From: Candidatus Melainabacteria bacterium
GTDB taxonomy: Bacteria > Cyanobacteriota > Vampirovibrionia > Obscuribacterales > Obscuribacteraceae
Assembly: GCA_003153555.1 (NCBI GenBank)
Contig: PLZS01000064.1
Coordinates: 92,105 to 156,104, forward strand
Direction of reading: 5' to 3'
DNA length: 64,000 nt
The number at the start of each line of letters is the position of its first letter. Within the stretch, counting starts at the first letter, position 1. A model generated the notes under the pieces. It did no database searches. It worked only from the letters and a program-made list of their open reading frames with translations, and was not told the origin of the DNA. The translations under genes and the position numbers were made by a program. Of the stretch, positions 45,137 through 53,840 are shown piece by piece.

Positions 45137-47137
45137 TTACGAACTTGAGACTTCCCATTTCTCGAATAGCTCGGATGGCACTTCCGTGACAAAACGTGAT
45201 GGCCGTTGCAATGTTTCTGCACCCTTGAAATCACGAAACCGAAGCGGGTAGCACAAGTACAGGTGGTCCTCAGCCCGAGTTACTGCGACGTAAAATAGGC
45301 GCCTTTCTTCCTCCACGCCGCTGTCTTCACTCAGAGAGCGTGAGCTGGGAAAATTGCCCTCGCTTGCCGATATGACAAACACAGCTCTCCATTCGAGGCC
45401 CTTGGCTTGGTGGATCGAACTCAGCACCAGTGGAGCTTCCTCCTCCTCATCTGAGCGCAATGTGTCCACTCCAGTTAGTGATCGCTTAGCGTTTTCCGCT
45501 GTAACCAGAGAGAGATCGGCCAGGAAGGTTTCAGTGGAATCAAACTTTTCGGCATAGTTGGCCAGCTCCTGGATGTCCTCAATCCGGGAATCTGCGTTGT
45601 CATAATTGGCGCTCAGATAGTCATTGTAGGGGGACGATAAAACTGACTCGATCTGCAAAGCCGGTCGAGAATCAATGCGTAGTTGATCGACTAGTTGGGC
45701 AAACCGGGACAAATGGATGCTGTATTTGTGCGCACCAGCGGCGGCGAACTTAAGCTCCTGAATTGGATCTTCAGCACCATTCAAACGAAGCCATAATTGA
45801 TTTGCAGTTGCCTTACCCACGGCGGGCAACATCTGGAGGGTCCGCTTCCAAGCGAGTTCATCTTTCGGATTGTCCACCAGTCTCAGAAAAGCCGCAACAT
45901 CTTTGATGTGTGCCTGCTCGAAAAACTTTATGCCCGATCGAACTTCATAGGGAATATTGCGTCTCTTCAGTTCCAATTCCACTTGCAGAGCATTTGAGTG
46001 CGCCCGATAGAGTATTGCCGTCTTTGAAAGAGGGATGCCCTCATCTCTCAGCTCGAGAATCCTGGTAGCGACAAATTGCGCTTGTTGTGTCACGTCAGTA
46101 AGAGGTACCAGGGCTGGTTTCAGACCAACGCTCTTCCGATGTGCAGTCAGATTCTTGTCAAATTGATTCTTGTTGTTTTTTATTGAACTACATGCTAGTT
46201 CGACAATTTCGGGTGTGGATCTGTAGTTGATCTCAATCGGAAAAATCTGTGCATCTGAATAACGTTCCGGAAACTTGAAGATGTTAGCGAAATTCGCACC
46301 ACGCCATTTATAGATCGATTGAGCATCATCGCCAACAACCATCAAGTTTCTATGCCGAGATGCCAAATGATCCACTAAATTTGCTTGTAGTAAATTGGTA
46401 TCTTGGTACTCGTCGACAAGGATATGCTTGAATTGGCTGCACCAATATTTCTCGCTTGTTGGGTGCTGCTTGAGCAATCTGAGCCAGTTGATCAACAGGT
46501 CGTCGTAATCCATCAAATTACCTTTCAGCTTTCTGATGCTGTACGCTTCTGCAAGAGCCGAGATTGACTCTGTATGGTGTTGGAATTGATGGTATTTTCG
46601 TTGGATTACGTCAGGGATGTTGACTCCGGTATTGATTGATTCACTGATGATCGACCTCAGAAGATCAGATTTCGGAAACCGATTGTCGGTAACTCGGATG
46701 CCTTTTTCATCGACGCAGGCACTGATCAAGTCTTTGGCGTCTTCAGGATCTATGATGGTGAAATGTTTGTCATAGCCCAGAAGGTGTGCATCACGGCGAA
46801 GAATGCGGTTCCCGATGGAGTGAAAGGTTCCACCCCAAAATTGCCGATGATCAATGTTGGTAAGGTCCTGCACCTTTCGGGTCATTTCTCTTGCGGCTTT
46901 ATTAGTAAATGTGACCAGGAGGATGCGATCTGGCGACACCCCCAACTCGATCAGGCGAGCCACTCGGTACGCGATCACCCGCGTTTTTCCTGATCCCGCA
47001 CCGGCATTAACTAACGTGTGGCCGTTCGGCGCATGGACTGCCTCAAACTGCTGGGGATCAAGATCTTTGTCATAGCTGATCGGAAAACTCGAAAACTTAG
47101 ATCCAGAATCGTGCTTTAGTTCGTACTTTCTGTTCAT
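45137..47137 (-). CDS. UvrD/Rep/PcrA-type SF1A DNA helicase
   Basis: 666 residues. Motifs: 'LDPQQFEAV' Q-motif, Walker A 'AGAGSGKTRVIAYRVARL', 'TFTNKAAREM' (Ia), 'VDEYQDTN' (II), 'GDDAQSIYKWRGA' (III), 'INYRSTPEIV' (IV), 'LSSIHQAKGLEWRAVFVI' (V), 'ERRLFYVAVTRAEDHLYL' (VI). It is a 3'-5' ssDNA translocase. ATG at 47137 has AAGG upstream; an ATG at 47203 overlaps the Rep stop as ATGA and may also be used. Gene order directly after a rolling-circle Rep gene matches the known need of such replicons for a PcrA-like helicase, so this is probably the element's own replication helicase. Confidence 0.93.
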   Translation of the reverse strand: MNRKYELKHDSGSKFSSFPISYDKDLDPQQFEAVHAPNGHTLVNAGAGSGKTRVIAYRVARLIELGVSPDRILLVTFTNKAAREMTRKVQDLTNIDHRQFWGGTFHSIGNRILRRDAHLLGYDKHFTIIDPEDAKDLISACVDEKGIRVTDNRFPKSDLLRSIISESINTGVNIPDVIQRKYHQFQHHTESISALAEAYSIRKLKGNLMDYDDLLINWLRLLKQHPTSEKYWCSQFKHILVDEYQDTNLLQANLVDHLASRHRNLMVVGDDAQSIYKWRGANFANIFKFPERYSDAQIFPIEINYRSTPEIVELACSSIKNNKNQFDKNLTAHRKSVGLKPALVPLTDVTQQAQFVATRILELRDEGIPLSKTAILYRAHSNALQVELELKRRNIPYEVRSGIKFFEQAHIKDVAAFLRLVDNPKDELAWKRTLQMLPAVGKATANQLWLRLNGAEDPIQELKFAAAGAHKYSIHLSRFAQLVDQLRIDSRPALQIESVLSSPYNDYLSANYDNADSRIEDIQELANYAEKFDSTETFLADLSLVTAENAKRSLTGVDTLRSDEEEEAPLVLSSIHQAKGLEWRAVFVISASEGNFPSSRSLSEDSGVEEERRLFYVAVTRAEDHLYLCYPLRFRDFKGAETLQRPSRFVTEVPSELFEKWEVSSS

Positions 47138-47199
47138 GATTACTACCTTGCTGTCGTTATGCTGATGAAGTTGCCTGTTTGTGAATGAAAACTTTTCTG

Positions 47200-48003
47200 T
47201 CATTTCCCGGTATGGGATTTGTTTCGGTTGAGTTGTTGGTGCCTGATGGACTTAAACAGCCCAGTGAAGGTAAGTCTGCGACTGTTGTGCAGTTGGTCCG
47301 CCAAATGGATACCGACTTCCGGCTTGCTCTCAAACTTCTGAGCCTTAGAGATGTAAGAAAAGGCTCTTAGGAAGTGTTGAATGACTTCATCCTTATTTCG
47401 GCCTTGCAATTTTTGAATGTTTACTGACGGTAGATAGGTCAGCTTGAATTGCTTTCGAATCAGGTCGCGCCACTCAGGCTGCGTGAGATAGTTACCTCGC
47501 TTGAAGTAATCATGGTGCACTCCAACAAAGGCGTGGATATTGAAGTGGATCGACCCGTCATCCGCGATAGTGAACTCGCGGCCGGTAGCACATCCCAAAC
47601 CGGGCCATTTCTTCACGCGATGAATTCTCCTGAATCCGTCGATGATCGCTTGCAACTGACTTCTCGCGTCATCGACGTCCACATTCTGGAAGCCGATGCT
47701 CAGGAAAAGAAAAGCAGGGTCGTGAGCATCAATAAGTTGCGGTAACCAGATCCTTGTCTCTCTCAGCCATAGGCGTTGGTGCCTTCGCTGACAGCGAGGA
47801 CAAGCTCGCACATCACAATGATGAACGTTGTGGTGCACTTCTCCCGTCTCCAGATCTGTCCGTTCCACTGGACTACCACAGAGTTGCAACCTGTCAGCTA
47901 CCCTTTGGTGCTGGGAAGTGGGTGATTGTCTGTAAGCATCGATTAATGCGGCTAATGCCGCCTGAGTCGATTGGTGCCGGGAGGTGGGTGCGGATGGTGT
48001 CAT
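47200..48003 (-). CDS. Rolling-circle replication initiator (Rep_1-like)
   Basis: 267 residues. The N-terminal 'HHCDVRACPRCQRRHQRLW' is the zinc-like CxxxxCxxC opening of Rep_1 plasmid initiators, followed by 'FLFLSIGFQNV' (motif 1) and 'IHFNIHAFVG' at the place of the metal-binding HUH motif. Here the first His of HUH is Asn (NIH). 'AFSYISKAQKF' matches the YxxK catalytic tyrosine motif. It would nick the element's origin and start rolling-circle replication. It is coupled to the UvrD-type helicase gene. Activity is uncertain because of the HUH change. Confidence 0.75.
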   Translation of the reverse strand: MTPSAPTSRHQSTQAALAALIDAYRQSPTSQHQRVADRLQLCGSPVERTDLETGEVHHNVHHCDVRACPRCQRRHQRLWLRETRIWLPQLIDAHDPAFLFLSIGFQNVDVDDARSQLQAIIDGFRRIHRVKKWPGLGCATGREFTIADDGSIHFNIHAFVGVHHDYFKRGNYLTQPEWRDLIRKQFKLTYLPSVNIQKLQGRNKDEVIQHFLRAFSYISKAQKFESKPEVGIHLADQLHNSRRLTFTGLFKSIRHQQLNRNKSHTGK

Positions 48004-48132
48004 TATGTTGTACTGTTGTCTCCCCGATCAATAAATAAAAGAAGTAATGGAGGCTTGTGAGAATGCTAGAAAAGAGCGACAGAAATCGAACTCATCGAGT
48101 CGATTGCAGTTGTTCATAGCTGAGTAAACCGA

Positions 48133-48468
48133 TCAGTCCCCTGACGGAACCGCAGAATTAAGTGATTTGTTGCGCCTGTTCAGCAGTGCTTTTTCCCTGG
48201 ACGCTGGAAGATGTGCGTAACGGTTGCCACGTTTTTCCAGAGAGAGTTCTGCGGTGCTGTTAACAAGCCGAAGACTTAACCATGCGAGTATGCCTGACTC
48301 AGGATAAAGAACTTTTCCATTGTGGACCACGAAAGGAGGTCCACAACCATCCTTGCGATGTCGGCACTGAGTTGGACGAGAGATCTTATATCGCGCCTCA
48401 TACTCAACAGTCGTCAGAAACAGCTCGCCGGGCTGTAGTTTGAATGATTTAACAGTTAAGTCCGACAT
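48133..48468 (-). CDS. Excisionase-like winged HTH protein
   Basis: 111 residues. 'FLTTVEYEARYKISRPTQCRHRKDGCGPPFVVHNGKVLYPESGILAWL' is the HTH_17/AlpA-type winged helix used by excisionases and related regulators. The C-terminal 45 residues are basic. Placed between Rep and integrase genes of the element, it is a plausible recombination directionality factor. Confidence 0.7.
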   Translation of the reverse strand: MSDLTVKSFKLQPGELFLTTVEYEARYKISRPTQCRHRKDGCGPPFVVHNGKVLYPESGILAWLSLRLVNSTAELSLEKRGNRYAHLPASREKALLNRRNKSLNSAVPSGD

Positions 48469-48634
48469 TGCGAATCCTCACTAAAAATGCGAGCCATTGA
48501 GTACGAATCTCAAGTAATGAAATTAGTTTCTCAGCAAAGTCCGCAAAATGCGAACAGAAAACCGACCCCTGTTAGTGGTTGAGTTTTCTGATCTCTGACT
48601 ACTTAGCAATCTCAATTGAGGTCTCAACGAAGAT

Positions 48635-49276
48635 TCAATCCAGCAGTCCGTCCTCTCCTTGATCAAGCCTTGCAGTTAGCTCTTTCACTTGAGCCCACGC
48701 ATTTCGGACCGCTTGGGTGGTTGGTTTTTCCGTAAGTCCTATTTGTTTTAGAACGATGTCTAGGACGTCTGTAGTCTGTCTTTGTGTAACCTTGCCTGTC
48801 CAAGTGTGCAGCTTAACTGCGATTGCAACCACCAGAAATTTCAATCCTTCTGCCGGTCTTCCCTGTCGAATTTTTCTTGTCTGAAGCGCTTGCTGGAGCG
48901 CTCTGAGTTCACGTTCTAGATTACGTCGTCGCCTTGAAGAGCCTCGCGTACCATCACTGAAGAGTGCATCAATCTCAAACTGAAATGAAAAGTCGAGTTC
49001 AGAAATTTGATCAACTAGGCTAGCAGTTGTTATGGAAAGTTTTTTGAATTTTGAATTCGCCTCACTTTGCGAATTCAAATTTCCCTTCACTAGTTTGGAA
49101 AATTCCCATCTGATACTGGATTCCAAACTGCCTATAGCCTCGTCAGGCAAATCACCAAAATATGGACGAAGGAATTCCTTAGTCGTCCCGCTAAACTCGA
49201 AGTTGGTGCCCAAATTTAGTAGATCTAGACTTTCAGTTTGTTTATTTGTTTTCGAATTTTTAGAATTCTTATTCAT
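48635..49276 (-). CDS. Hypothetical helical protein next to the integrase
   Basis: 213 residues, strongly charged and helical, with an Asn/Lys/Ser-rich N-terminus and a central Arg run ('SSRRRRNLERELRALQQ'). No family recognised. It shares strand and spacing with the integrase (63 bp) and excisionase-like genes, so it probably takes part in control or replication of the element. Confidence 0.6.
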   Translation of the reverse strand: MNKNSKNSKTNKQTESLDLLNLGTNFEFSGTTKEFLRPYFGDLPDEAIGSLESSIRWEFSKLVKGNLNSQSEANSKFKKLSITTASLVDQISELDFSFQFEIDALFSDGTRGSSRRRRNLERELRALQQALQTRKIRQGRPAEGLKFLVVAIAVKLHTWTGKVTQRQTTDVLDIVLKQIGLTEKPTTQAVRNAWAQVKELTARLDQGEDGLLD

Positions 49277-49339
49277 CTGATGGGGTACGAAAGGCTGACT
49301 TGTTGTTCGTTATGGTCATGTTTCTGTTACGTTCTCAGA

Positions 49340-50575
49340 TTAGTTAGCTACTGTCTCCTGTTTCTGAGCACGGCTCAGTAGATATTCTTCGACGAGCGCG
49401 AGCGGCTCTTTAAGATCATCGACCTGCCAGGGCGTGTAGTGAGCATCCGTGACGTCACTGCTTGCAAGATGGTTCAGCAGTGCTTTTCGTTCAGAGTCAC
49501 CCAACCGTACTCTCGCTGCTGCATAACTGAACGTCCTTCGCAGGGCGTGCGGCGTAAATTGGATCTTAGATGCTTCAATCACCTTGCCTTGGAAATGGCT
49601 AACATCGTAGATATGTCCGCGAAAGTTATCGTAGGGAAAAACATATTCGCTGTCGCCTTTTACATGCGCTCTATGTTCAAGCAAATCACGAATAAAATCC
49701 GTCATAGGCAGCGTGTGGTCACGCCCATTCTTGGTATTGCGGACAGTAAAAACGCCACGATTGAATTTTACATCAGCCCATTTAAGACTTCCGGCCTCAC
49801 GTTTTCGTAAGCCCGTGACGAGTAAGAAAGTAAAGTAATCGCGGAAGTCTTCGCTGTCCAAATTTGAGACCGCTTGATACCACGGCGCAAGGTCATCGTC
49901 GGCAATCATGTCATCTCGACTTTGCACAGATTGCCACTTCTTGCGTTTTGATAGCACCGACACTGGGTTCGATGGAATGAAAGGTTTGTCCGGTGCAACT
50001 TCGTATTCAAGCATGGCCCAACTGAAAAGCCTCCTTAAGGCTCTAAAACAATTGTTGGCACTTGAAATTGTTTGATCGGCTATTGCGTTATAGCGCTTGG
50101 ACACCATCTCTGGTGTTACATCGCAAATCGGTATATCCAACCAATCCTGCAGGTGTTTATACAGAACTTGGCGGTAGAGCCTCTTTGTGCTCTCTTTTGT
50201 CTTGCGCTCATCTGCAGTCCATGCCATATAGACATTTCTTATGGTTAGGCTCTGACGTAAGTCTTCGGCATTGCATTGCGCCACCTTAGCCGCTTGAGCT
50301 TGCTTTCGTTCCTGTCCATCAATCCGTGGATCGACTCCAGTTTTCATCAAATAGAGCACTCTCTGGGCTTCATCCCGTGCCTGTTTCAGAGTCCATGGTG
50401 AACCATGCTTGCCAATGGTGTAACGGACCAGGCCTAATCCTCTAATCCGTCCTTGGACCTGATAGCTTTTAATTCCGCTATCAGAGACCTTGATGACAAA
50501 CCCAAGAAGCTTGTCGTCCCTGTATTCCCCAGGTGATTGTAGACCATTGAGGAACTCTGTAGTGATATTTGCCAT
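49340..50575 (-). CDS. int: Tyrosine integrase of the tRNA-Leu element
   Basis: 411 residues from ATG at 50575 (AGGAG eleven bases upstream). An N-terminal arm-binding domain ('FLNGLQSPGEYRDDKLLGFVIKVSDSG') is followed by a SAM-like core-binding domain and the catalytic domain with Arg in 'TGLRKREAGSL', Lys in 'TKNGRDHTLP', HxxR in 'PHALRRTF', His in 'LLNHLASSDV' and the nucleophile Tyr in 'AHYTPW'. All catalytic residues are present. It lies about 180 bp from the right attachment core, with a putative arm site directly upstream of the start, which suggests autoregulation through Int binding. Confidence 0.95.
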   Translation of the reverse strand: MANITTEFLNGLQSPGEYRDDKLLGFVIKVSDSGIKSYQVQGRIRGLGLVRYTIGKHGSPWTLKQARDEAQRVLYLMKTGVDPRIDGQERKQAQAAKVAQCNAEDLRQSLTIRNVYMAWTADERKTKESTKRLYRQVLYKHLQDWLDIPICDVTPEMVSKRYNAIADQTISSANNCFRALRRLFSWAMLEYEVAPDKPFIPSNPVSVLSKRKKWQSVQSRDDMIADDDLAPWYQAVSNLDSEDFRDYFTFLLVTGLRKREAGSLKWADVKFNRGVFTVRNTKNGRDHTLPMTDFIRDLLEHRAHVKGDSEYVFPYDNFRGHIYDVSHFQGKVIEASKIQFTPHALRRTFSYAAARVRLGDSERKALLNHLASSDVTDAHYTPWQVDDLKEPLALVEEYLLSRAQKQETVAN

Positions 50576-50597
50576 GCTAAAATCCGCTCCTGGAGCC

Positions 50598-50620
50598 AAA
50601 GGTAACACAGAAGTAACAAA
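50598..50620 (+). promoter_or_regulatory. Putative integrase arm-type binding site, right end
   Basis: Matches 8552-8574 at 22 of 23 positions in direct orientation, with two GTAACA units. It lies between the integrase start and the right core. Confidence 0.55.
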
Positions 50621-50755
50621 TTTTCTTCTATGCGATAATTCTAGCAGCAATAGATGAAACGATGCAATCTAATTCAAACGCTTTCTCTATGCAGCTTTCA
50701 ACAATAGCCAACAACTAATGAAATCAAAACACAATAGCTGAAATCTCAAATTTAA

Positions 50756-50816
50756 TAGACTTAGGATCTAGTCCGCAAGGGTCAGGGTTCAAGTCCCTGC
50801 TCGCCCAATCAATCAG
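50756..50816 (+). repeat. Right attachment-site core (attR), tRNA-Leu 3' fragment
   Basis: Identical to 8446-8506. Contains the anticodon stem 3' part, variable region and T-arm of tRNA-Leu without the 5' half, so it is not a functional tRNA gene. Confidence 0.92.
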
Positions 50817-50820
50817 GGAT

Positions 50821-50847
50821 TCCGCCGAAAGGCGGATTCTTCTTTTT
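50821..50847 (+). terminator. Rho-independent terminator, displaced copy
   Basis: TCCGCC-GAAA-GGCGGA followed by TTCTTCTTTTT, nearly the same as the terminator at 8511. This is probably the original terminator of tRNA-Leu moved away by integration. Confidence 0.85.
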
Positions 50848-50985
50848 ATAGATAATTTTTGACTAGGCTACCTATGGGCTACTCAGCTATGACTATTGCC
50901 TCGCCATCAAATACGATGCTTCCAAGATTGATTAAAGTAATCGGTCAGTGTGGAACAATACTGATGTAGCACTCAGAGTTTTGCC

Positions 50986-52080
50986 GTGTCGCAACAAGAT
51001 CAAGAGCTTAAAACCATGGCGGTTGTTCGGTTGATCGGACAAGCCCCAGATTCGCATGCAATTCCTGCAGACGTGCTTATTCGCACGCTGTATGGATTAC
51101 AGAGATTGGTTTACCTAGTGGCATCTGACAGCGAAAATAAGAAATTAGGACAACGTTTTCGAGTGGCGGATAGCATCGAGCGGCAGTATAAGCTAGTGTG
51201 CAAATTACCACAGCCGGGCAGTTTTGCCGTTCCTTTGACCTTAGAAAGAGATGACCCGCAGCAGCTCAATATCCTGTCAGATATCTCCTATGTCAATGTC
51301 TTTCAGAAAGTGGAGGACTTATTTCAGGCTATTCAGACAGGTGCAAAAGATGGGATTAGTAATATCTTTTCGGATCGCACGTTCGCAAAGCGTGCGTTGA
51401 TCGAAGTACGGAAATTGCTGCCCAATGCAGACGATTCGTGGAAGCTTGGCTTTACTTATGAAGAAACTCCCGAACCATCAGAAGTCATGCTGACTAAAGA
51501 ATCGGTGAAGCATATCGACGATTGGCTTACACAAGAGTCGCCTTCCGAATCCGTTATTACCATTACTGGCGAGCTAATCAAGATTGACTTTGATGAGCGC
51601 AAGTTGTATTTGAGGTACCCTCCTTCACGTCAAGTTATAGAGTGCATATACTCCGACGAGATGGAAGACACCATGATTGAAAACCGTCGCCAGTATGTTC
51701 AAGTGACAGGCGAATTTACCGTCGATGCCGATGGTAATCCGATCAAACTTACCGATGTGACGCGCATTGAGCCGCTCGATCTTTCTCCAATTGTGCTGCG
51801 CGAAGTGACATATAAAAAGCGGATGTTTTTGTTCACAGAACCCCTTCAATTTGCACCACAATTGGACGAAGAAGGCAAACAATTGCTAGTGATCGATAAG
51901 CCGGATCTAGGATTGAATGTGTTTGCGCGGACGAGAGAAGAGCTCGTGGAGGAAATTAGCGAACAAGTGGCCTTCTTATGGGATGAGTTCGCGCTAGCCG
52001 AAGAGGATAGCCTGACACCAGAAGCGCAGAAACTTAGGAACGCTATCCTTAAAGCTGTGAAGGCGCGAGATGCCGCTTGA
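50986..52080 (+). CDS. Hypothetical protein upstream of HicA-like gene
   Basis: 364 residues, not recognised. A helical N-terminal part ('IPADVLIRTLYGLQRLVYLVASDSEN') is followed by alternating beta-rich segments ('VITITGELIKIDFDERKLYLRYPP', 'YVQVTGEFTVDADGNPIKLTDVTRIEP') and an acidic helical C-terminus. GTG start at 50986. Its last 11 nt overlap the next gene, so it probably acts with it, perhaps as antitoxin or partner. It is the first gene beyond the right border of the element. Confidence 0.65.
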   Translation: MSQQDQELKTMAVVRLIGQAPDSHAIPADVLIRTLYGLQRLVYLVASDSENKKLGQRFRVADSIERQYKLVCKLPQPGSFAVPLTLERDDPQQLNILSDISYVNVFQKVEDLFQAIQTGAKDGISNIFSDRTFAKRALIEVRKLLPNADDSWKLGFTYEETPEPSEVMLTKESVKHIDDWLTQESPSESVITITGELIKIDFDERKLYLRYPPSRQVIECIYSDEMEDTMIENRRQYVQVTGEFTVDADGNPIKLTDVTRIEPLDLSPIVLREVTYKKRMFLFTEPLQFAPQLDEEGKQLLVIDKPDLGLNVFARTREELVEEISEQVAFLWDEFALAEEDSLTPEAQKLRNAILKAVKARDAA

Positions 52081-52384
52081 TCGAACAGATGTTGAAGCTG
52101 CTTTGCAGCAGAAAGGATTCCAGTGCGAATCGGGAAAGGATCATAGATATTTTACCTATTACACCACTCAGAACAAAAAGTCATCTATATACACTAAGAC
52201 CAGTCATGGCACAAAGTACAAAAAATTGGGCGATGACTTAGTGAGTCAGATGAGCAAGCAATGTAAGCTATCGACTAAACAGTTCAAGGAATTGGTGACG
52301 TGCACGTTGAGTCGTGACAGCTATGAAGCATGCCGTATAGCAGATCATCACGTCACCCTTGATAAACCCGAGAATGGGAATTGA
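52070..52384 (+). CDS. HicA-like small protein
   Basis: 104 residues. 'VEAALQQKGFQCESGKDHRYFTYY' and 'SSIYTKTSHGTKYKKLGDDLVSQMSKQCKLSTKQF' follow the pattern of HicA-type dsRBD-fold mRNA interferases (a GF strand, an internal His in 'SHG', and a closing helix), but it is longer than classical HicA. No HicB is seen; the coupled 364-residue protein would be the partner. Assignment is tentative. Confidence 0.55.
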   Translation: MPLDRTDVEAALQQKGFQCESGKDHRYFTYYTTQNKKSSIYTKTSHGTKYKKLGDDLVSQMSKQCKLSTKQFKELVTCTLSRDSYEACRIADHHVTLDKPENGN

Positions 52385-52581
52385 CAAAATATGCTCCGGT
52401 TGTTTCTCGTGCCGATGACTTGCTCAAATTACTACAAGACTACAACTTGATTGGAATGTCTCGAAAACAAATAAACGAAGTGATGAGCCCCCTCATTTCG
52501 GTCCAAAGGGGAACTGCTTGTAGACGATTAACTGCCCGCACGAAATACCTAATGACATTCTGCCAACGACATCCGATTTGA
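52381..52581 (+). CDS. Short coupled frame of unknown status
   Basis: 66 codons with TTG start overlapping the previous stop (TTGA). The first 35 residues look protein-like ('DDLLKLLQDYNLIGMSRKQINEVM'), but the 3' part overlaps the convergent SAF gene by 89 nt. Possibly a truncated gene. Confidence 0.25.
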   Translation: MTKYAPVVSRADDLLKLLQDYNLIGMSRKQINEVMSPLISVQRGTACRRLTARTKYLMTFCQRHPI

Positions 52582-52837
52582 TACTCAAAGCACCAGCAGG
52601 GATCTTGCTTCGTTCTATGACGGTCTCTGCTAAGTCGTCATCCGAAATAATCGTGCCTGGTGTAATGTTTCTACGAGCATAAACAACTGATTGCTTCTCA
52701 TCTGCTGGCTTTGCAGAAAAGCACCAGAAGTAGCTGAGACCAAACAATACGCACAATAGCAATGCATTCGTGGGTGAGAATCGTGCCAATCTTTTCTGAA
52801 TCGATTTCATCCCTTGCATCAGCTTGACTCGCATCAA
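52493..52837 (-). CDS. Membrane-anchored SAF-domain protein
   Basis: 114 residues: a membrane helix ('NALLLCVLFGLSYFWCF', about 24-40) and then an SAF domain ('VVYARRNITPGTIISDDDLAETVIERSKIPAGAL' to 'GQLIVYKQF'). SAF domains occur in CpaB/FlgA-type pilus and flagellar assembly proteins and antifreeze-like enzymes; alone with an anchor, its target is unknown. ATG at 52810 is an alternative start. It follows the S2 homologue gene by about 47 bp on the same strand. Confidence 0.7.
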   Translation of the reverse strand: MMRVKLMQGMKSIQKRLARFSPTNALLLCVLFGLSYFWCFSAKPADEKQSVVYARRNITPGTIISDDDLAETVIERSKIPAGALSIKSDVVGRMSLGISCGQLIVYKQFPFGPK

Positions 52838-52884
52838 CCGTTAGACAATAGCACCACCTGGCTCGATGCCCCGTGTCTCTGATT

Positions 52885-53682
52885 CTAATTGTCGGAATCG
52901 TGGTCTCCGCTACCAAAATCAGGCATGCTAAGTACCGCTTGTTCCTCTCGGCCATTGGGCATAGGCCTCTTTGGTACACGAGATGGATGTATGTCTGGTC
53001 CGTCAGGATCATCGTCATCTTCGGATGAACCTTCATCATCTCCAAGAACGGCATCCGCCAGCAATCTCGTAATTAACCCTATAGACCGCCTAGAGTCGTC
53101 ATTTGCTGGAATTACAAAATCAATACCATCTGGATTGCAATTAGTGTCGATGATTCCTAGAGTGGTGCAACCGATTTTTAAAGCTTCACGCACTGCAATG
53201 GATTCTCTTGTTTGGTCGACGATGATCAAAACATCGGGACGTCCACGCATACGTTTCATGCCGCCTAATGATTTCTCGAGCTTGACCAATTCGCGATTCA
53301 GTTTTGCAAGTTCCTTCTTCGGTCGACGGTAAAATTCACCCGTATCCCGCATCAAGTCCAGCTCATTCAACCGATTAATACGCAAGCGAATGGTGTCGGA
53401 ATTTGTCAGCGTGCCTCCCAGCCAGCGACGGTTGACGAAGTAGGACCGGCAACGTCCGGCCTCCTGTTCGACAATTTCGGCAGCTTGTCTTTTCGTGCCT
53501 ACAAAGACGATGTTTTTCCTCTCGTGAGCTGCATTGCGTAAGTAGTCACAAGCCTCTTGAAGCCTATGCTGCGTCTGGACAAGATCGATAATGTGAATCC
53601 CATTGCATGGACCAAAGATGTACGGCCGCATCTTTGGATTCCATCTTTGTGTCTGGTGCCCGAAGTGCACACCGGCTTCCAT
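52885..53682 (-). CDS. rpsB: Ribosomal protein S2 (uS2) homologue, N-terminus shortened
   Basis: 265 residues with clear uS2 signatures: 'EAGVHFGHQTQRWNPKM', 'VFVGTKRQAAEIV', 'RRWLGGTLTN', 'LEKSLGGMKRMRGRPDVLIIVD' and 'IIDTNCNPDGIDFVIPANDD'. It starts about seven residues late: upstream codons read ATG TGA CAA CTA ATG, that is, the conserved 'M-x-QLMEAG' lead is broken by a TGA where relatives often have Arg. An acidic tail of about 55 residues is added ('DDEGSSEDDDDPDGPD'). The usual tsf neighbour is absent; an SAF gene follows instead. It may be a second, specialised copy. No strong ribosome-binding site is visible. Confidence 0.85.
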   Translation of the reverse strand: MEAGVHFGHQTQRWNPKMRPYIFGPCNGIHIIDLVQTQHRLQEACDYLRNAAHERKNIVFVGTKRQAAEIVEQEAGRCRSYFVNRRWLGGTLTNSDTIRLRINRLNELDLMRDTGEFYRRPKKELAKLNRELVKLEKSLGGMKRMRGRPDVLIIVDQTRESIAVREALKIGCTTLGIIDTNCNPDGIDFVIPANDDSRRSIGLITRLLADAVLGDDEGSSEDDDDPDGPDIHPSRVPKRPMPNGREEQAVLSMPDFGSGDHDSDN

Positions 53683-53840
53683 TAGTTGTCACATCGATGG
53701 TCGCAAATCAATCTCCCAGCTGCTGTCTTCATTGCATTGTTATGCCCATCCGGTAGGAGCTTCATCCCTAACCCGTTCAGACATTGTTCAGCCGCACTGC
53801 CAGCCCGCGGGCCGGCCAGCTTGACCTATACTGAATTGAT

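Larger units (their letters stand above)
8446..50816. mobile_element. tRNA-Leu-integrated genomic island, about 42.3 kb
   Basis: The borders are a perfect 61-bp direct repeat covering the 3' part of tRNA-Leu and its flank (8446-8506 and 50756-50816). A tyrosine integrase lies just inside the right border, next to an excisionase-like HTH gene, a rolling-circle Rep gene and a UvrD-type helicase gene. Inside each border is a matching 23-bp putative integrase arm site. The left junction rebuilds a complete tRNA gene, while the right one leaves only the tRNA 3' fragment. Cargo is dominated by defence-like genes. No conjugation or virion structural genes are recognised, so it would be a mobilisable or satellite-type element rather than a complete conjugative element or prophage. 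Confidence 0.9.
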
